From the NCBI RefSeq assembly GCF_000746845.1, contig NZ_KN050846.1, forward strand, positions 2,682,963 through 2,746,962: a DNA stretch of 64,000 nucleotides, written 5' to 3'. This stretch comes from Altibacter lentus. GTDB taxonomy: Bacteria > Bacteroidota > Bacteroidia > Flavobacteriales > Flavobacteriaceae. Both the position numbers and the translations under genes were made by a program. Under the pieces are notes generated by a model. The model was not told where the DNA came from and did no database searches. It saw only the letters and a program-made list of their open reading frames with translations. Below, piece after piece: positions 44,195 to 53,329 of this stretch; position 1 is the first letter of the stretch; each line of letters begins with the position of its first letter.

Positions 44195-44983
44195 ATGAAA
44201 TCACTAACACTAGCTTTTTTATGCATGCTGTTTAGCGGCTTGCTTATGGCACAAGAAACACCAATGACACCTACTACCGGGAATGCTGCGAATCCGCCTA
44301 CCACCACCGCAAGCACGCCCAGTACAACTACCTTTGGGTGTGTAAGTGGCGATTGTATGAACGGATGGGGAAAGAAGACCTTTGATTATGGATATTATGA
44401 AGGATTCTGGAAAAACGGAAACAGGGATGGTTATGGCCTCTTCGATTGGAATGACTCCGGAAAGTATATCGGCTTTTGGGTAAACAATGCCATGACAGGC
44501 TATGGTGTATATATCGGGGTCAATAAAGACATGGTGGGTGAGTATCAAAACGGATTTATCCAAGGACTTGGATATATTGTGGAAGATGAGGTCTGGGAGC
44601 AAGGTCGCTATGAACTAAGTCAGTTGAAGGACGCCTACACCTTTATCGATAACGGGACGACCACAGGCTGTGTCGCAGGAGATTGTACTAATAAATACGG
44701 ACGATTTAAATGGTCCAATGGCGATTCGTACACAGGTTTCTTTAAGAACGGGAATCTGTATATGGGCACCTATTTATTTGCCAATGGCGATAAGTATACC
44801 GGTCAGTTTAACAGTAGCAATCAGTACCACGGGCAAGGAAGGTTCTTTTTTACCAGCGGGAACTATTACGGCGGGGAATGGAATAACGGGAAATACCATG
44901 GCCGGGGCTATTATCAGGGTCAGTCTGCTGCCGATGACCGCGTAGGTACGTGGAATAACGGCACCTTCGTCAAAAAACTATAA
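44195..44983 (+). CDS. Secreted MORN-repeat protein, 262 aa
   Basis: Signal peptide (residues 1-19, LAFLCMLFSGLLMAQ), a Thr/Pro-rich linker, then MORN repeats closely matching the C-terminal half of the neighbour (YYEGFWKNGNRDGYGLFDW, KYIGFWVNNAMTGYG, SYTGFFKNGN, YGGEWNNGKYHGRGYY). It has the same two Cys motifs, GCVSGDCMNGWGK and GCVAGDCTNKYGR. It lacks the N-terminal domain of the first MORN protein, so it looks like a duplicate of the repeat part. It is expressed from the promoter at 42681 and ends in a strong terminator at 45008. Confidence 0.85.
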   Translation: MKSLTLAFLCMLFSGLLMAQETPMTPTTGNAANPPTTTASTPSTTTFGCVSGDCMNGWGKKTFDYGYYEGFWKNGNRDGYGLFDWNDSGKYIGFWVNNAMTGYGVYIGVNKDMVGEYQNGFIQGLGYIVEDEVWEQGRYELSQLKDAYTFIDNGTTTGCVAGDCTNKYGRFKWSNGDSYTGFFKNGNLYMGTYLFANGDKYTGQFNSSNQYHGQGRFFFTSGNYYGGEWNNGKYHGRGYYQGQSAADDRVGTWNNGTFVKKL

Positions 44984-45007
44984 TACTAATTAGCCAATAG
45001 ATCAAAG

Positions 45008-45040
45008 CACGATCCCTACGGATCGTGTTTTTTATTTTTT
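45008..45040 (+). terminator. Terminator after the MORN operon
   Basis: CACGATCC (45008-45015), loop CTAC, GGATCGTG (45020-45027), followed by TTTTTTATTTTTT. Confidence 0.92.
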
Positions 45041-45070
45041 CTTTACATTCGTTTTCAGAAACCCCTTCAC

Positions 45071-47023
45071 ATGCGTAAGATTGTAATCCTCATTTTCCTT
45101 TTTATCAATGGGATCCTTTTCTCACAATCCCAGGCTCAAAAAATAGACAGTCTCCTTCAAGTTGCAGAAACAGCCAATGATTCGGTGCGGCTTCGTATTT
45201 TCAACAAGGTAGGTTTCTATTTTATTTTTAACGACCCTCCGCGGGCGAAGCAATTGTTGCAAAATGCTATTGCCGAAGCAAAAAATAAGAAGGTTCCTTT
45301 TTCCGAAGCAGAACTCGTAAATACCTACGGTATCTACTACGATGTGTCTGGGCAGGCAGACTCTGCAAACTATTACTTTAAGGAAGCATTAGCGCTTAGC
45401 AGACAAAAGGATTTTAAGACCATAACGGTCATGGTGATCAATAATCTGGGGATGTTTCACTGGAACAAAGGAAACTATCAAGATGCCCTCGATTATTTCT
45501 TTCAAGCGCTCAAAATGAACGAGACCAACACCAGTGAAGCGGGAAACGCGGTCTTTTTCAATAATATAGGCTTGATCTATCAGGAAATGGGGCAGTATGA
45601 TAAGGCGATCGAATATCACAACAGCTCGCTTGAATTACGCCGAAAGTATAACAAAACCAGCGAGATTCCTGCCTCCCTTAATAATATTGGGATCAACCTT
45701 GTAGCACTGGAAAAATTCGATGAAGCCGAAAAAGTTCTAAAAGAAGCCGTTGCTACTGCCGAAGCTGCTAATGAACAGGGCAAATATTTCGATTCACTTA
45801 GTAGTTTGGCCGATCTGTACATCACCCAGGAAAAACCGGCGATGGCCATACCATTGTTTACCGAGATCTTAAAAGGACGGGATGCCGCTAATATAGACCG
45901 ACGTGCGAATTTGATCCCGATCTCCTTCTTGATACAGGCGAACAACAGTCTGGGCAATACCAATGAGGCGTTAAAATATGTAGTGCTGGGGAATGAATTT
46001 CTAGAAGAATTCCCGGATCTTAAAAATGCCGCAGTCGATTTCTACCAACATGCTTCAGAGACCTATTTTAGAACCGGAAACCCTCAATTGGGTGGAGCAT
46101 TCCTTCAAAAATCCCTGGATGCCAAAGAGCGGATCTTTTCAGATAAAAGCGCAGCTGCTATCGCCGATCTGGAAACCAAATACAATCTGGCACAGAAGGA
46201 AAAGGATCTCGCCCAGACGAAAGCCGATCTGGCGGAACGTGAACTGGAAGTGGAACAAAAGAATACGCTTATCTACGGAGGGATCGCTATTGCGATCATC
46301 TTTGGACTTTTAGGGTATTTGTTCTTCAATCAGCAACGACTAAAGAACAAACAGTTAAAAAAGGAAAGCGAGTTAAAGACCGCACTTGCACGCATAGAGA
46401 CCCAGAACCGCCTGCAAGAACAACGATTGCGCATTTCCAGGGACCTTCATGATACCATAGGCTCGCAGCTTACGTTTATCATTTCTTCGATCGACACTTT
46501 AAAATTCGGACTGAAGGACACCGGTGGGAAAACCAAGGAGAAGTTAACCCATATCAGCGCTTTTGCATCTCAGACCATTTATGAGTTGCGGGACACTATT
46601 TGGGCCATGAACAAGAACGATATTTCGTGGGAAGATCTGCAAGGGCGTATCTCAAATTTTATTGAAAAGGCCGGTACGGCTTCGGCCAGTGTTGATTTTA
46701 ACTTTTCTGTAGGGAGAAATGTCACGCCGGACATCACATTCTCATCTGTGGAAGGCATGAATATTTACAGGATTATCCAGGAGGCGGTTAACAATGCGCT
46801 AAAACACGCACAGGCAAACCATGTTTCAGTGGAGATCGATAAGAAAAATGAATTGTGCACACTAACAATAACCGATGATGGCAGCGGATTTTTGGTCATT
46901 TCTGAAACGACCGGAAACGGCCTTAAGAATATACATAAAAGAGCAGCAGATCTGGGTGGAAACATTTCAATAGAATCGGAACCAGGAAAGGGAACGCGCG
47001 TAGTGGTGACCTTTAAGAGTTAG
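45071..47023 (+). CDS. TPR-containing sensor histidine kinase (HisKA_3/NarX type), 650 aa
   Basis: Signal peptide (LIFLFINGILFSQSQAQ), a periplasmic TPR array (residues about 60-360), one TM helix (about 398-418, YGGIAIAIIFGLLGYLFF), a coiled coil, then the DHp motif RISRDLHDTIGSQL with phospho-His460. The ATPase domain is intact: IIQEAVNNALKHA (N box), DDGSGF (G1) and GNGLKNI (G2). It signals through NarL-type regulators, and one is encoded at 49422. Its close paralogue at 47345 has Trp replaced by a stop in the motif that here reads RDTIWAMNKN. It begins after a strong terminator without the shared promoter motif. Confidence 0.92.
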   Translation: MRKIVILIFLFINGILFSQSQAQKIDSLLQVAETANDSVRLRIFNKVGFYFIFNDPPRAKQLLQNAIAEAKNKKVPFSEAELVNTYGIYYDVSGQADSANYYFKEALALSRQKDFKTITVMVINNLGMFHWNKGNYQDALDYFFQALKMNETNTSEAGNAVFFNNIGLIYQEMGQYDKAIEYHNSSLELRRKYNKTSEIPASLNNIGINLVALEKFDEAEKVLKEAVATAEAANEQGKYFDSLSSLADLYITQEKPAMAIPLFTEILKGRDAANIDRRANLIPISFLIQANNSLGNTNEALKYVVLGNEFLEEFPDLKNAAVDFYQHASETYFRTGNPQLGGAFLQKSLDAKERIFSDKSAAAIADLETKYNLAQKEKDLAQTKADLAERELEVEQKNTLIYGGIAIAIIFGLLGYLFFNQQRLKNKQLKKESELKTALARIETQNRLQEQRLRISRDLHDTIGSQLTFIISSIDTLKFGLKDTGGKTKEKLTHISAFASQTIYELRDTIWAMNKNDISWEDLQGRISNFIEKAGTASASVDFNFSVGRNVTPDITFSSVEGMNIYRIIQEAVNNALKHAQANHVSVEIDKKNELCTLTITDDGSGFLVISETTGNGLKNIHKRAADLGGNISIESEPGKGTRVVVTFKS

Positions 47024-47028
47024 CTAAA

Positions 47029-47075
47029 TACGTCAAATGCCGTATACTCAATTTGGTAAGGGGGTTGTACCTTTA
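47029..47075 (+). promoter_or_regulatory. Shared-motif promoter 4 (small membrane protein and second kinase)
   Basis: TACGTCAAATGCCGTA (47029-47044) is the most symmetric copy. TACCTTTA has its TTT at 47072, 28 bases from the end of the site. No -33 TTG abuts the site here. Confidence 0.72.
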
Positions 47076-47094
47076 GAATGCCAAATGAAACACC

Positions 47095-47340
47095 ATGAAT
47101 TATGAATCTGTTATAGGATTCGCGCTCTTTTTTTGTGCGATCGCGGGAATAACACTGTATTTTGTTCTTCGGAATAAGCGGCTGGAAAAAAGTCACAAGA
47201 TCAAACGACAGCAACTTTCCGAAGCCATTGTGCTGCATAAGACGCAGATCGCGATACGAGAGAATGCGTTGAACAAATATCATTTTTTACGGTACAATTT
47301 AGACGAAGCACTTGTTGTTCAGACCAATATAAATATCTAG
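47095..47340 (+). CDS. Small single-pass membrane protein, 81 aa
   Basis: One TM helix at residues about 5-24 (SVIGFALFFCAIAGITLYFV) followed by a basic helix (RNKRLEKSHKIKRQQL) and a soluble tail. The topology resembles the TM-plus-coiled-coil linker of the neighbouring kinases without their catalytic parts. The TGG-free stop at 47338 lies 4 bases before the ATG of the second kinase, so the two are in one operon under shared-motif promoter 4. A regulatory role towards the kinases is only a guess. Confidence 0.65.
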   Translation: MNYESVIGFALFFCAIAGITLYFVLRNKRLEKSHKIKRQQLSEAIVLHKTQIAIRENALNKYHFLRYNLDEALVVQTNINI

Positions 47341-47344
47341 ATTT

Positions 47345-49339
47345 ATGGTAACTAACCAAATTAGATCTAAGATGTCAAAACTTCGCAGTGCATGTTTTCT
47401 GGTATTCTTTTTTTCCTCCTTCCTTCTTCAATCACAAGAAACCTTACAAAATATTGATAGTGCCCTAACGGTGCTTAGAAAGGCACCCAACGATACCGCA
47501 AAAGTGGGACTTTTGCTTGCGATTGCACGTCATTATAATATTACACATCTGGACAGTGCAAAGGCTTTTGCCGAGGATGGGATTCGTCTGGCAGAGACGC
47601 TGAAGTATCCCTACGGAAAAATGATGAACCTAAATGTCCTGGGAAATTATTTTGAACGCAAGACTAATTATGAGAAGGCAATGACCGAATATAACAAGGC
47701 GCTAGACATTGCCAAAGCGACCAACAGTACAAAGGGATTTGCCGTAATTCTCAATAATATTGCAACCATTCATATTCGCAGGGGCGATTACCAAAAAGCC
47801 ATTCCGTTGCTATTTGAAGCCCTGAAAGCTGAAGAGAAACTGGGTAACAAGACAGGAATCGCTCAGGCGTATAACAATATAGGAGTAGCCTATTACTATC
47901 TTCAGGATTTCGACAAAACAACTCAATACCTTACAAGGGCACTTGAAATGCAGGAAGCTTTGGGTAATTTTGCCGGATTGCAGAATGGCTATAACAATGT
48001 GGGGGCTATTTACGATTATCAGCAAAAGTACGATGATGCGATCGCTTCCTATTCCAAAGCACTTGCTATTAGCAAACAGCTGGGTGATACCAAGGAACAA
48101 GCTTCCAATCTCACTAATATAGCCCTGGCGTATTCTAAAAAAGGCGATTTCACTACCTGCGAACGTCTCTTTCTGGAGTCCATCGCCTTGCGTGAAGCCG
48201 CACAGGATTTTAACGGGATGGCACATTCGTATACCAGTTTTGGGGAATCGCTTCGACTTCAAAAACGACTTAAGAAATCTGAAGAATATTTACTGAAAGG
48301 GGTCGCACTCGCGAAGCAATATGATATAAAATTGTCGCTTAAAGAAGGATATTCAAGCCTTTCAGAACTTGCCAAGGATCAAAATGATTATAAAAAGGCA
48401 AATACCTATTTATACGACTTTATTGCGGTAAAGGACTCGATTCTTAATGAGAAGAACAGTCAGATCATTCAAGAGACAGAAACCAAATATCAAACCGAGA
48501 AGAAGGAAAAGGAAATCCTTCAGCAAAGAGCGCAACTGGCAGAAAAGGACCTGCAGGTTCGAAAAAAGAACACCTTGGTCTATGGCGGATTTGGCCTGGC
48601 GCTTGTCTTAGGGCTTCTGGGCTACCTGGTCTATAATCAACAAAAGTTAAAGAACCGGCAGTTGCGTAAAGAAGGACAGTTAAGAACCGCTCTGGCACAG
48701 ATAGAAACACAAAACAGGTTGCAGGAACAACGGTTGCGTATCTCCCGTGATCTGCACGACAATATCGGGGCACAACTCACATTTATTATTTCAAGTCTGG
48801 ACAACCTCAAGTACAGCTTCAAGGATATGGAAACTACCTTGTCCCAAAAACTCTCCGGGATCAGTTCTTTTACTTCTCAGACCATTTATGAACTACGGGA
48901 TACTATTTAGGCCATGAACAAGAACAGCATTACGTTCGAAGACCTTCAGTCCCGCATTAGTAATTTCATAGAAAAGGCGAAGTTAGCTTCGGAAGGAACC
49001 CAGTTTTCTTTTACTGTGGATGCTTCGGTCGAAGCTTCTCACGCGTTCACTTCGGTTGTTGGAATGAATCTTTACCGGATCATTCAGGAAGGCGTCAATA
49101 ATGCCATAAAATATGCGGAAGCTTCAGAGATAGGCGTGAACATTTCAGAAGAACCAACTCATTTCCTGCTCACCGTTCGAGACAACGGAACGGGCTTCGA
49201 TATTGACAATACCCAATCGGGTAACGGGCTCAACAATATGAAAAAACGAACCAGAGAGTTTAAAGGCACTCTGGAGGTCCGTTCCGAAGCAGGAAAAGGA
49301 ACCACCCTAAAGGTGATCATCCCTAAAGAGCACGGATAA
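47345..49339 (+). pseudogene. TPR sensor histidine kinase interrupted by an amber codon
   Basis: Same layout as the kinase at 45071: signal peptide (better start at Met10, 47372), TPRs (about 60-370), TM helix and DHp motif RISRDLHDNIGAQLTF with His471. An in-frame TAG at 48908-48910 stands where the paralogue has TGG (RDTI-stop-AMNKN). The same frame continues to 49339 and holds the complete ATPase domain (IIQEGVNNAIKYA, DNGTGF, GNGLNNM). So 47345-48910 encodes sensor plus DHp (521 aa) and 48914-49339 a 141-aa ATPase piece with an ATG 3 bases after the stop. It may be a fresh nonsense mutation, a sequencing error, or a working two-piece kinase. Confidence 0.85.
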
Positions 49340-49346
49340 CTGTAAA

Positions 49347-49393
49347 TAAGGCAACTGCCCTATGGCAAGAAGGATCAAACTGTTGTAATTTTA
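49347..49393 (+). promoter_or_regulatory. Shared-motif promoter 5 (response regulator gene)
   Basis: TAAGGCAACTGCCCTA (49347-49362). TAATTTTA has its TTT at 49390, again 28 bases from the end of the site. Transcription would start near 49401, supporting the ATG at 49422 over that at 49404. Confidence 0.65.
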
Positions 49394-49421
49394 AGTATCT
49401 TTAATGTTGAACCCACCAAAG

Positions 49422-50072
49422 ATGAGCGTAAAAGTTGCCATTGTAGACGATAACAGTTTCTTGATCCACGCGATTAAAGAGAAGCTTTCTTTCTTTGAGG
49501 ATATTTCAATAAAACACACCGCCCTCAATGGCAGTGAACTGCTCACCAAATTAGAAGAGAACCACAATCTGGACGTAATTCTTATGGATATCGAAATGCC
49601 CGTTCTTAACGGTATCGAAAGCACACAGATGGTCAAACAGAAATATCCGCAGATCAAGATCATTATGCTTACGGCTTTCGACAACGACGAGAACATTTTC
49701 AACGCCATAAAAGCGGGAGCTGACGGCTATCTTCTTAAAGAGATAAATCCTGAAGACCTTTACAACGGGATCAAAGAAACGCTTAATGGCGGTGCTGCCA
49801 TGAATCCTTCCATTGCGTTGAAAACCTTGAAGTTGCTCCGAAATCCCATAGACATTCAAAACCCTTGTGACAAAGAGGAGATCTCGCTTTCCAAACGCGA
49901 AGTGGAGGTGCTGGAGCAATTAAGTAAGGGCTTAAGTTACACAGCGATCGCCGATAACCTTTTTTTATCCCCGAGTACGGTTCGAAAACACATCGAGAAC
50001 ATCTATAAGAAACTACAGGTACATAGTAAGATGGAGGCCGTTCAGAAGGCTAAAAATCACAATATCATCTAA
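49422..50072 (+). CDS. NarL/LuxR-type response regulator, 216 aa
   Basis: Receiver domain: VAIVDDNSF (acidic pocket), LDVILMDIEMPVLNG (phospho-Asp), IMLTAF and LLKEINPEDL (Lys). The C-terminal LuxR-type helix-turn-helix is LSKREVEVLEQLSKGLSYTA ... LSPSTVRKHIENIYKKL. Met1 at 49422 (MSVKVAIVDDN) is preferred to 49404 because the predicted promoter lies at 49390 and other leaders of the set are 12-24 bases. It is the natural partner of the TPR kinases upstream. Regulators of this type bind short palindromes, so it is the leading candidate to bind the shared promoter site, including its own. It ends tail to tail with the amidase gene. Confidence 0.9.
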   Translation: MSVKVAIVDDNSFLIHAIKEKLSFFEDISIKHTALNGSELLTKLEENHNLDVILMDIEMPVLNGIESTQMVKQKYPQIKIIMLTAFDNDENIFNAIKAGADGYLLKEINPEDLYNGIKETLNGGAAMNPSIALKTLKLLRNPIDIQNPCDKEEISLSKREVEVLEQLSKGLSYTAIADNLFLSPSTVRKHIENIYKKLQVHSKMEAVQKAKNHNII

Positions 50073-51733
50073 TCTTTATACGCCCGGGGGATCTTTCGGG
50101 CATTGAGTATTTGTTCTACCGCATAGCCCAATTCAAGTAAGGACGCTTCTGTATATGGTGATGAAATAAGCGTGAGCGCAATGGGTTCTCCACTTGTTTT
50201 ATAACCCATTGGGACTGCTAAACAAGGATGTAATCCCACCGCCGCGTACGCCGAATGATAATTGTTAATGGACAAGATGGCGTCGAGTTGGTATTGTTGC
50301 ATAGGCTCCTGAAAATAGCGGTTTCCATTGGTAAGAAGCCGAGAGCGCAGCAAATCCAAACCTTTGGTGTCTATGGTGTCGTTCATGATGGCATCAAAGA
50401 TTCCTTGTCCGTAGGGCATTCGCAAAGTGCTGTCCTTCGCATTGTAGGTCATGATCGCCTCCAAAGAGGGAAGGGTGTCTGCAATGGACGTATATTCTCT
50501 AAGGTAGACAGGGAGGTCTTGTTTCATCTCCAGATTAAGCAGGCTGAGAAAACCATCCAGCGGGACTTGCGGCGGATCGAACGGGACAAGTATAGCACCC
50601 CGAGATTCCAATTGTTTGATAGATGCTGCATAGATCGTATCGCTAAGCAATCCATTGATCACGCCTAATCGTTTTCCTGAAAGGTCGTTGTTCTTTTTCT
50701 GAAGAATATACGAGCTCGAAGAAGCAATACTGGAAGGATCCTTGGCATCTTTCCCCCTCATGGCGTCCAGTAAAATAGCTGCATCGGTCACATTTTTGGC
50801 CATAGGGCCGGGCGTGTCCAGCGTATGGGAAATAGGAACGATCCCGGACCGGCTTATCACTCCCACTGTGGGTTTCAATCCTACTAAAGAGTTTTGACTG
50901 GAGGGAGAAATAATCGAACCTGCTGTTTCGGTTCCCACAGCGGCCACGGCATAGTTTGCCGCTACCGATGTTCCGCTGCCCGCACTGCTGCCTCCCGTTT
51001 CAAAGATCTTTCGTCCATACGGATTTAAGGTTTGTCCGCCTAAGGCACTATATCCCAATGGACAGCCAGAGCAAAAATAATAAGCCCATTCGCTAAGATT
51101 CACTTTTCCGAGGATAAGGGCTCCATTGGCCTCCAATTGACTTACGAGAAAAGCATCTTTTTCATTGGAGGTGTGTTCCAAAACGGCGGCTCCGGCGGTA
51201 GCATTCATGGTAGCTGTTGTGATATTATCTTTTAAAAGTATGGGCATTCCATATATAGGATGTTTCTTGTCGTGCTTATTTTTATCGCGGGCTCTCGCTT
51301 GTTCCAGGACCAGAGGATTAAGGGCCATGATGGTATGTAAGGACGTAGCGGGGTCAAGCTCATACGTGTAGATGCGTTTCAAATAGAACAGTGTAAGCTC
51401 TTCGTAGGTAAGATCACCCCTACTAATATGTTGCTGAAGGCTTGGAATATCTTGTTCCAGCACCATAGGAGCCAGCTGGGCGTATCGTTCTTCAGAAAAA
51501 GCGGCTACAGCCTCGTACAAAGGTTGAAATACATCGTTCTTGTCGCGGTACCTGGATTGAATCAACTTGAATTTCATCCGGTTGCTTTCATGCGCTTGTT
51601 GCGCTTCGATTTCTTGAGTTTCGTCGTAGGACTGCCACAACATTACCTGTTTTGTTTCTGAAGGTGCCTTTTTACAGGAGATACAGCTGCAAAGGATAAG
51701 GAGGAAAAATGTAAGAAAAGAAGTAGCGTTCAT
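50069..51733 (-). CDS. Amidase-signature family protein, exported lipoprotein-type, 554 aa
   Basis: The start at 51731-51733 gives MNATSFLTFFLLILCSCISC, a signal with lipobox-like Cys. The amidase signature is complete: catalytic Lys in PILLKDNITT, GGSSAGSGTSVAANYAVAAV with the cis-Ser, and the nucleophile Ser in TETAGSIISPSSQ, followed by GLKPTVGVISRSGIVPIS. Export argues against a GatA role in tRNA amidation, so an extracytoplasmic amide hydrolase of unknown substrate is likely. It overlaps the response regulator end by 4 bases (convergent) and is separated from metK by a terminator. Confidence 0.88.
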   Translation of the reverse strand: MNATSFLTFFLLILCSCISCKKAPSETKQVMLWQSYDETQEIEAQQAHESNRMKFKLIQSRYRDKNDVFQPLYEAVAAFSEERYAQLAPMVLEQDIPSLQQHISRGDLTYEELTLFYLKRIYTYELDPATSLHTIMALNPLVLEQARARDKNKHDKKHPIYGMPILLKDNITTATMNATAGAAVLEHTSNEKDAFLVSQLEANGALILGKVNLSEWAYYFCSGCPLGYSALGGQTLNPYGRKIFETGGSSAGSGTSVAANYAVAAVGTETAGSIISPSSQNSLVGLKPTVGVISRSGIVPISHTLDTPGPMAKNVTDAAILLDAMRGKDAKDPSSIASSSSYILQKKNNDLSGKRLGVINGLLSDTIYAASIKQLESRGAILVPFDPPQVPLDGFLSLLNLEMKQDLPVYLREYTSIADTLPSLEAIMTYNAKDSTLRMPYGQGIFDAIMNDTIDTKGLDLLRSRLLTNGNRYFQEPMQQYQLDAILSINNYHSAYAAVGLHPCLAVPMGYKTSGEPIALTLISSPYTEASLLELGYAVEQILNARKIPRAYKD

Positions 51734-51757
51734 GGCGAAATTGTTTCTATAAATGTA

Positions 51758-51789
51758 AAAAACCACGCTTATACTAAAGCGTGGTTTTT
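51758..51789 (-). terminator. Terminator of metK
   Basis: AAAAACCACGCTT (51758-51770) and AAGCGTGGTTTTT (51777-51789) form a 13-bp stem with a 6-base loop. T-runs occur on both strands; in context it ends the metK transcript. Confidence 0.88.
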
Positions 51790-51827
51790 AAAATTTATTC
51801 AGAAAAAAATATAATTTAATCGATCGA

Positions 51828-53081
51828 TCAAAGTTTAAAAGCTTCTTTCACAGCTTCAATATAATCTAATTTTTCCCAGGTGAACAACTCTACTTCCTTT
51901 TCAATACGACCGTTATACGGACTTTCGAACACCTTTGTTACGTGTTGCGGAGTACGGCCCATGTGTCCGTACGCAGCGGTTTCCAAGTAAATAGGATTTC
52001 TGAGCTTAAGACGTGTCTCGATGGCAGCAGGACGCATGTCAAAGATCTTAGCTGTGATCTTAGCGATCTCCCCGTCGGACATAGCGACGTGCGAAGTACC
52101 GTGAGTATTGACAAAGATGGAAGTAGGTTCTACAACACCAATCGCATACGATACTTGTACGAGCACTTCATCGGCTACTCCAGCTGCTACAAGATTTTTC
52201 GCAATATGTCGTGCTGCATAGGCCGCACTACGATCTACCTTGCTGGGATCCTTTCCGCTAAATGCTCCTCCACCATGGGCTCCTTTACCGCCGTAGGTAT
52301 CAACAATGATCTTTCTTCCTGTAAGTCCCGTATCACCATGCGGTCCTCCAATCACGAACTTTCCGGTAGGATTGATATGGTAGGTGATGTCGTTGTTAAA
52401 CAATGCCTGTACATATTCCGGAAGTTGCTTTTTAACTCTAGGAATTAAGATATCAATAATGTCCTTCTTTATCTTTTTTAGCATGATTTCATCTTCATCA
52501 AAATCGTCGTGCTGCGTCGAAACGACAATAGCAACGATCTTTTGCGGGACATTATCATCGCTGTATTCAATAGTTACCTGACTCTTAGAATCGGGTCTCA
52601 AGTAGGGAATTTCGTTTCCTTCACGGCGCAGTGCCGCCAGTTCGATCAGGATCTTATGTGATATGTCTAAGGCCAGCGGCATGTAGTTTGCCGTCTCTTT
52701 TGTAGCGTATCCAAACATCATTCCTTGGTCACCTGCGCCCTGTTCCTCTTTAGTATCGCGATCCACCCCTTGGTTTATGTCCTTGGATTGTTCATGTATC
52801 AACGAAATAACCCCGCATGAGTCGCCGCTAAATTGATAGGCTCCTTTGGTGTATCCAATTTTGTTGATCACATCGCGCGCAATGTTCTGTACATCCAGGT
52901 AGGTATTGCTTCGCACCTCTCCTGCCAAAACAACTTGTCCGGTAGTTACCAGGGTTTCACAAGCAACTTTAGATTCTGGGTCGAAGGCTAAGAAATGATC
53001 GAGCAATGCATCACTAATCTGATCTGAAACTTTATCCGGGTGTCCTTCGGAAACACTTTCCGAAGTAAATAAATACGCCAT
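51828..53081 (-). CDS. metK: S-adenosylmethionine synthase
   Basis: 417 residues, starting [20 protein letters not shown], with the ATP-binding HPDK motif. Later blocks [12 protein letters not shown] and [20 protein letters not shown] (the P-loop and phosphate-binding region), and a C-terminal AYGHMGR, match MetK throughout. It makes SAM from methionine and ATP in the cytoplasm. Its 5' leader on the minus strand carries a SAM-II-like riboswitch (53145-53194), so its product probably represses it. It is divergent from the OsmC-metH-metF operon. Confidence 0.98.
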   Translation of the reverse strand: MAYLFTSESVSEGHPDKVSDQISDALLDHFLAFDPESKVACETLVTTGQVVLAGEVRSNTYLDVQNIARDVINKIGYTKGAYQFSGDSCGVISLIHEQSKDINQGVDRDTKEEQGAGDQGMMFGYATKETANYMPLALDISHKILIELAALRREGNEIPYLRPDSKSQVTIEYSDDNVPQKIVAIVVSTQHDDFDEDEIMLKKIKKDIIDILIPRVKKQLPEYVQALFNNDITYHINPTGKFVIGGPHGDTGLTGRKIIVDTYGGKGAHGGGAFSGKDPSKVDRSAAYAARHIAKNLVAAGVADEVLVQVSYAIGVVEPTSIFVNTHGTSHVAMSDGEIAKITAKIFDMRPAAIETRLKLRNPIYLETAAYGHMGRTPQHVTKVFESPYNGRIEKEVELFTWEKLDYIEAVKEAFKL

Positions 53082-53144
53082 ATAAATGGTTTTTAAAAAT
53101 TTAAAATTAACGGAGATTTGACGGAAGCGTCGAAGGTAGTTTGC

Positions 53145-53194
53145 ACTGCCTTTAGCATTTTTTAGGGAGGTTGCAATCAGTCAAATCTTTCCTC
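53145..53194 (-). promoter_or_regulatory. SAM-II-like riboswitch in the metK leader
   Basis: Minus strand from 53194: P1 GAGG, core GATTTGACTGATTGCA (53187-53172), P1 ACCTC, linker CTAAAAAATGCTAAAGG, then CAGT (53148-53145). Loop ACTG (53181-53178) is complementary to CAGT, giving the SAM-II pseudoknot. GATTT-AC-ATTGCA and TGCTAAA are SAM-II hallmarks. A 9-base complement of the core, GTCAAATCT, follows at 53122-53114 and could form the alternative fold. Confidence 0.78.
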
Positions 53195-53209
53195 TTTACT
53201 TTCTTCGGG

Positions 53210-53217
53210 CAAAAGTA
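53210..53217 (-). promoter_or_regulatory. -7 box of metK
   Basis: Minus-strand TACTTTTG (53217-53210), a TAnnTTTG match lying just before the SAM-II-like element, so the aptamer would be near the 5' end of the transcript. Confidence 0.5.
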
Positions 53218-53329
53218 AAAAAATAATGTGAATAGCGATTCCTTTTCAAAATATTTCAGAAAAAATTTGGATGTTCGGTTTTTCAATTCAATATTTGTAC
53301 TCGTTAAGTTCACATCTTTATTGAAACGT

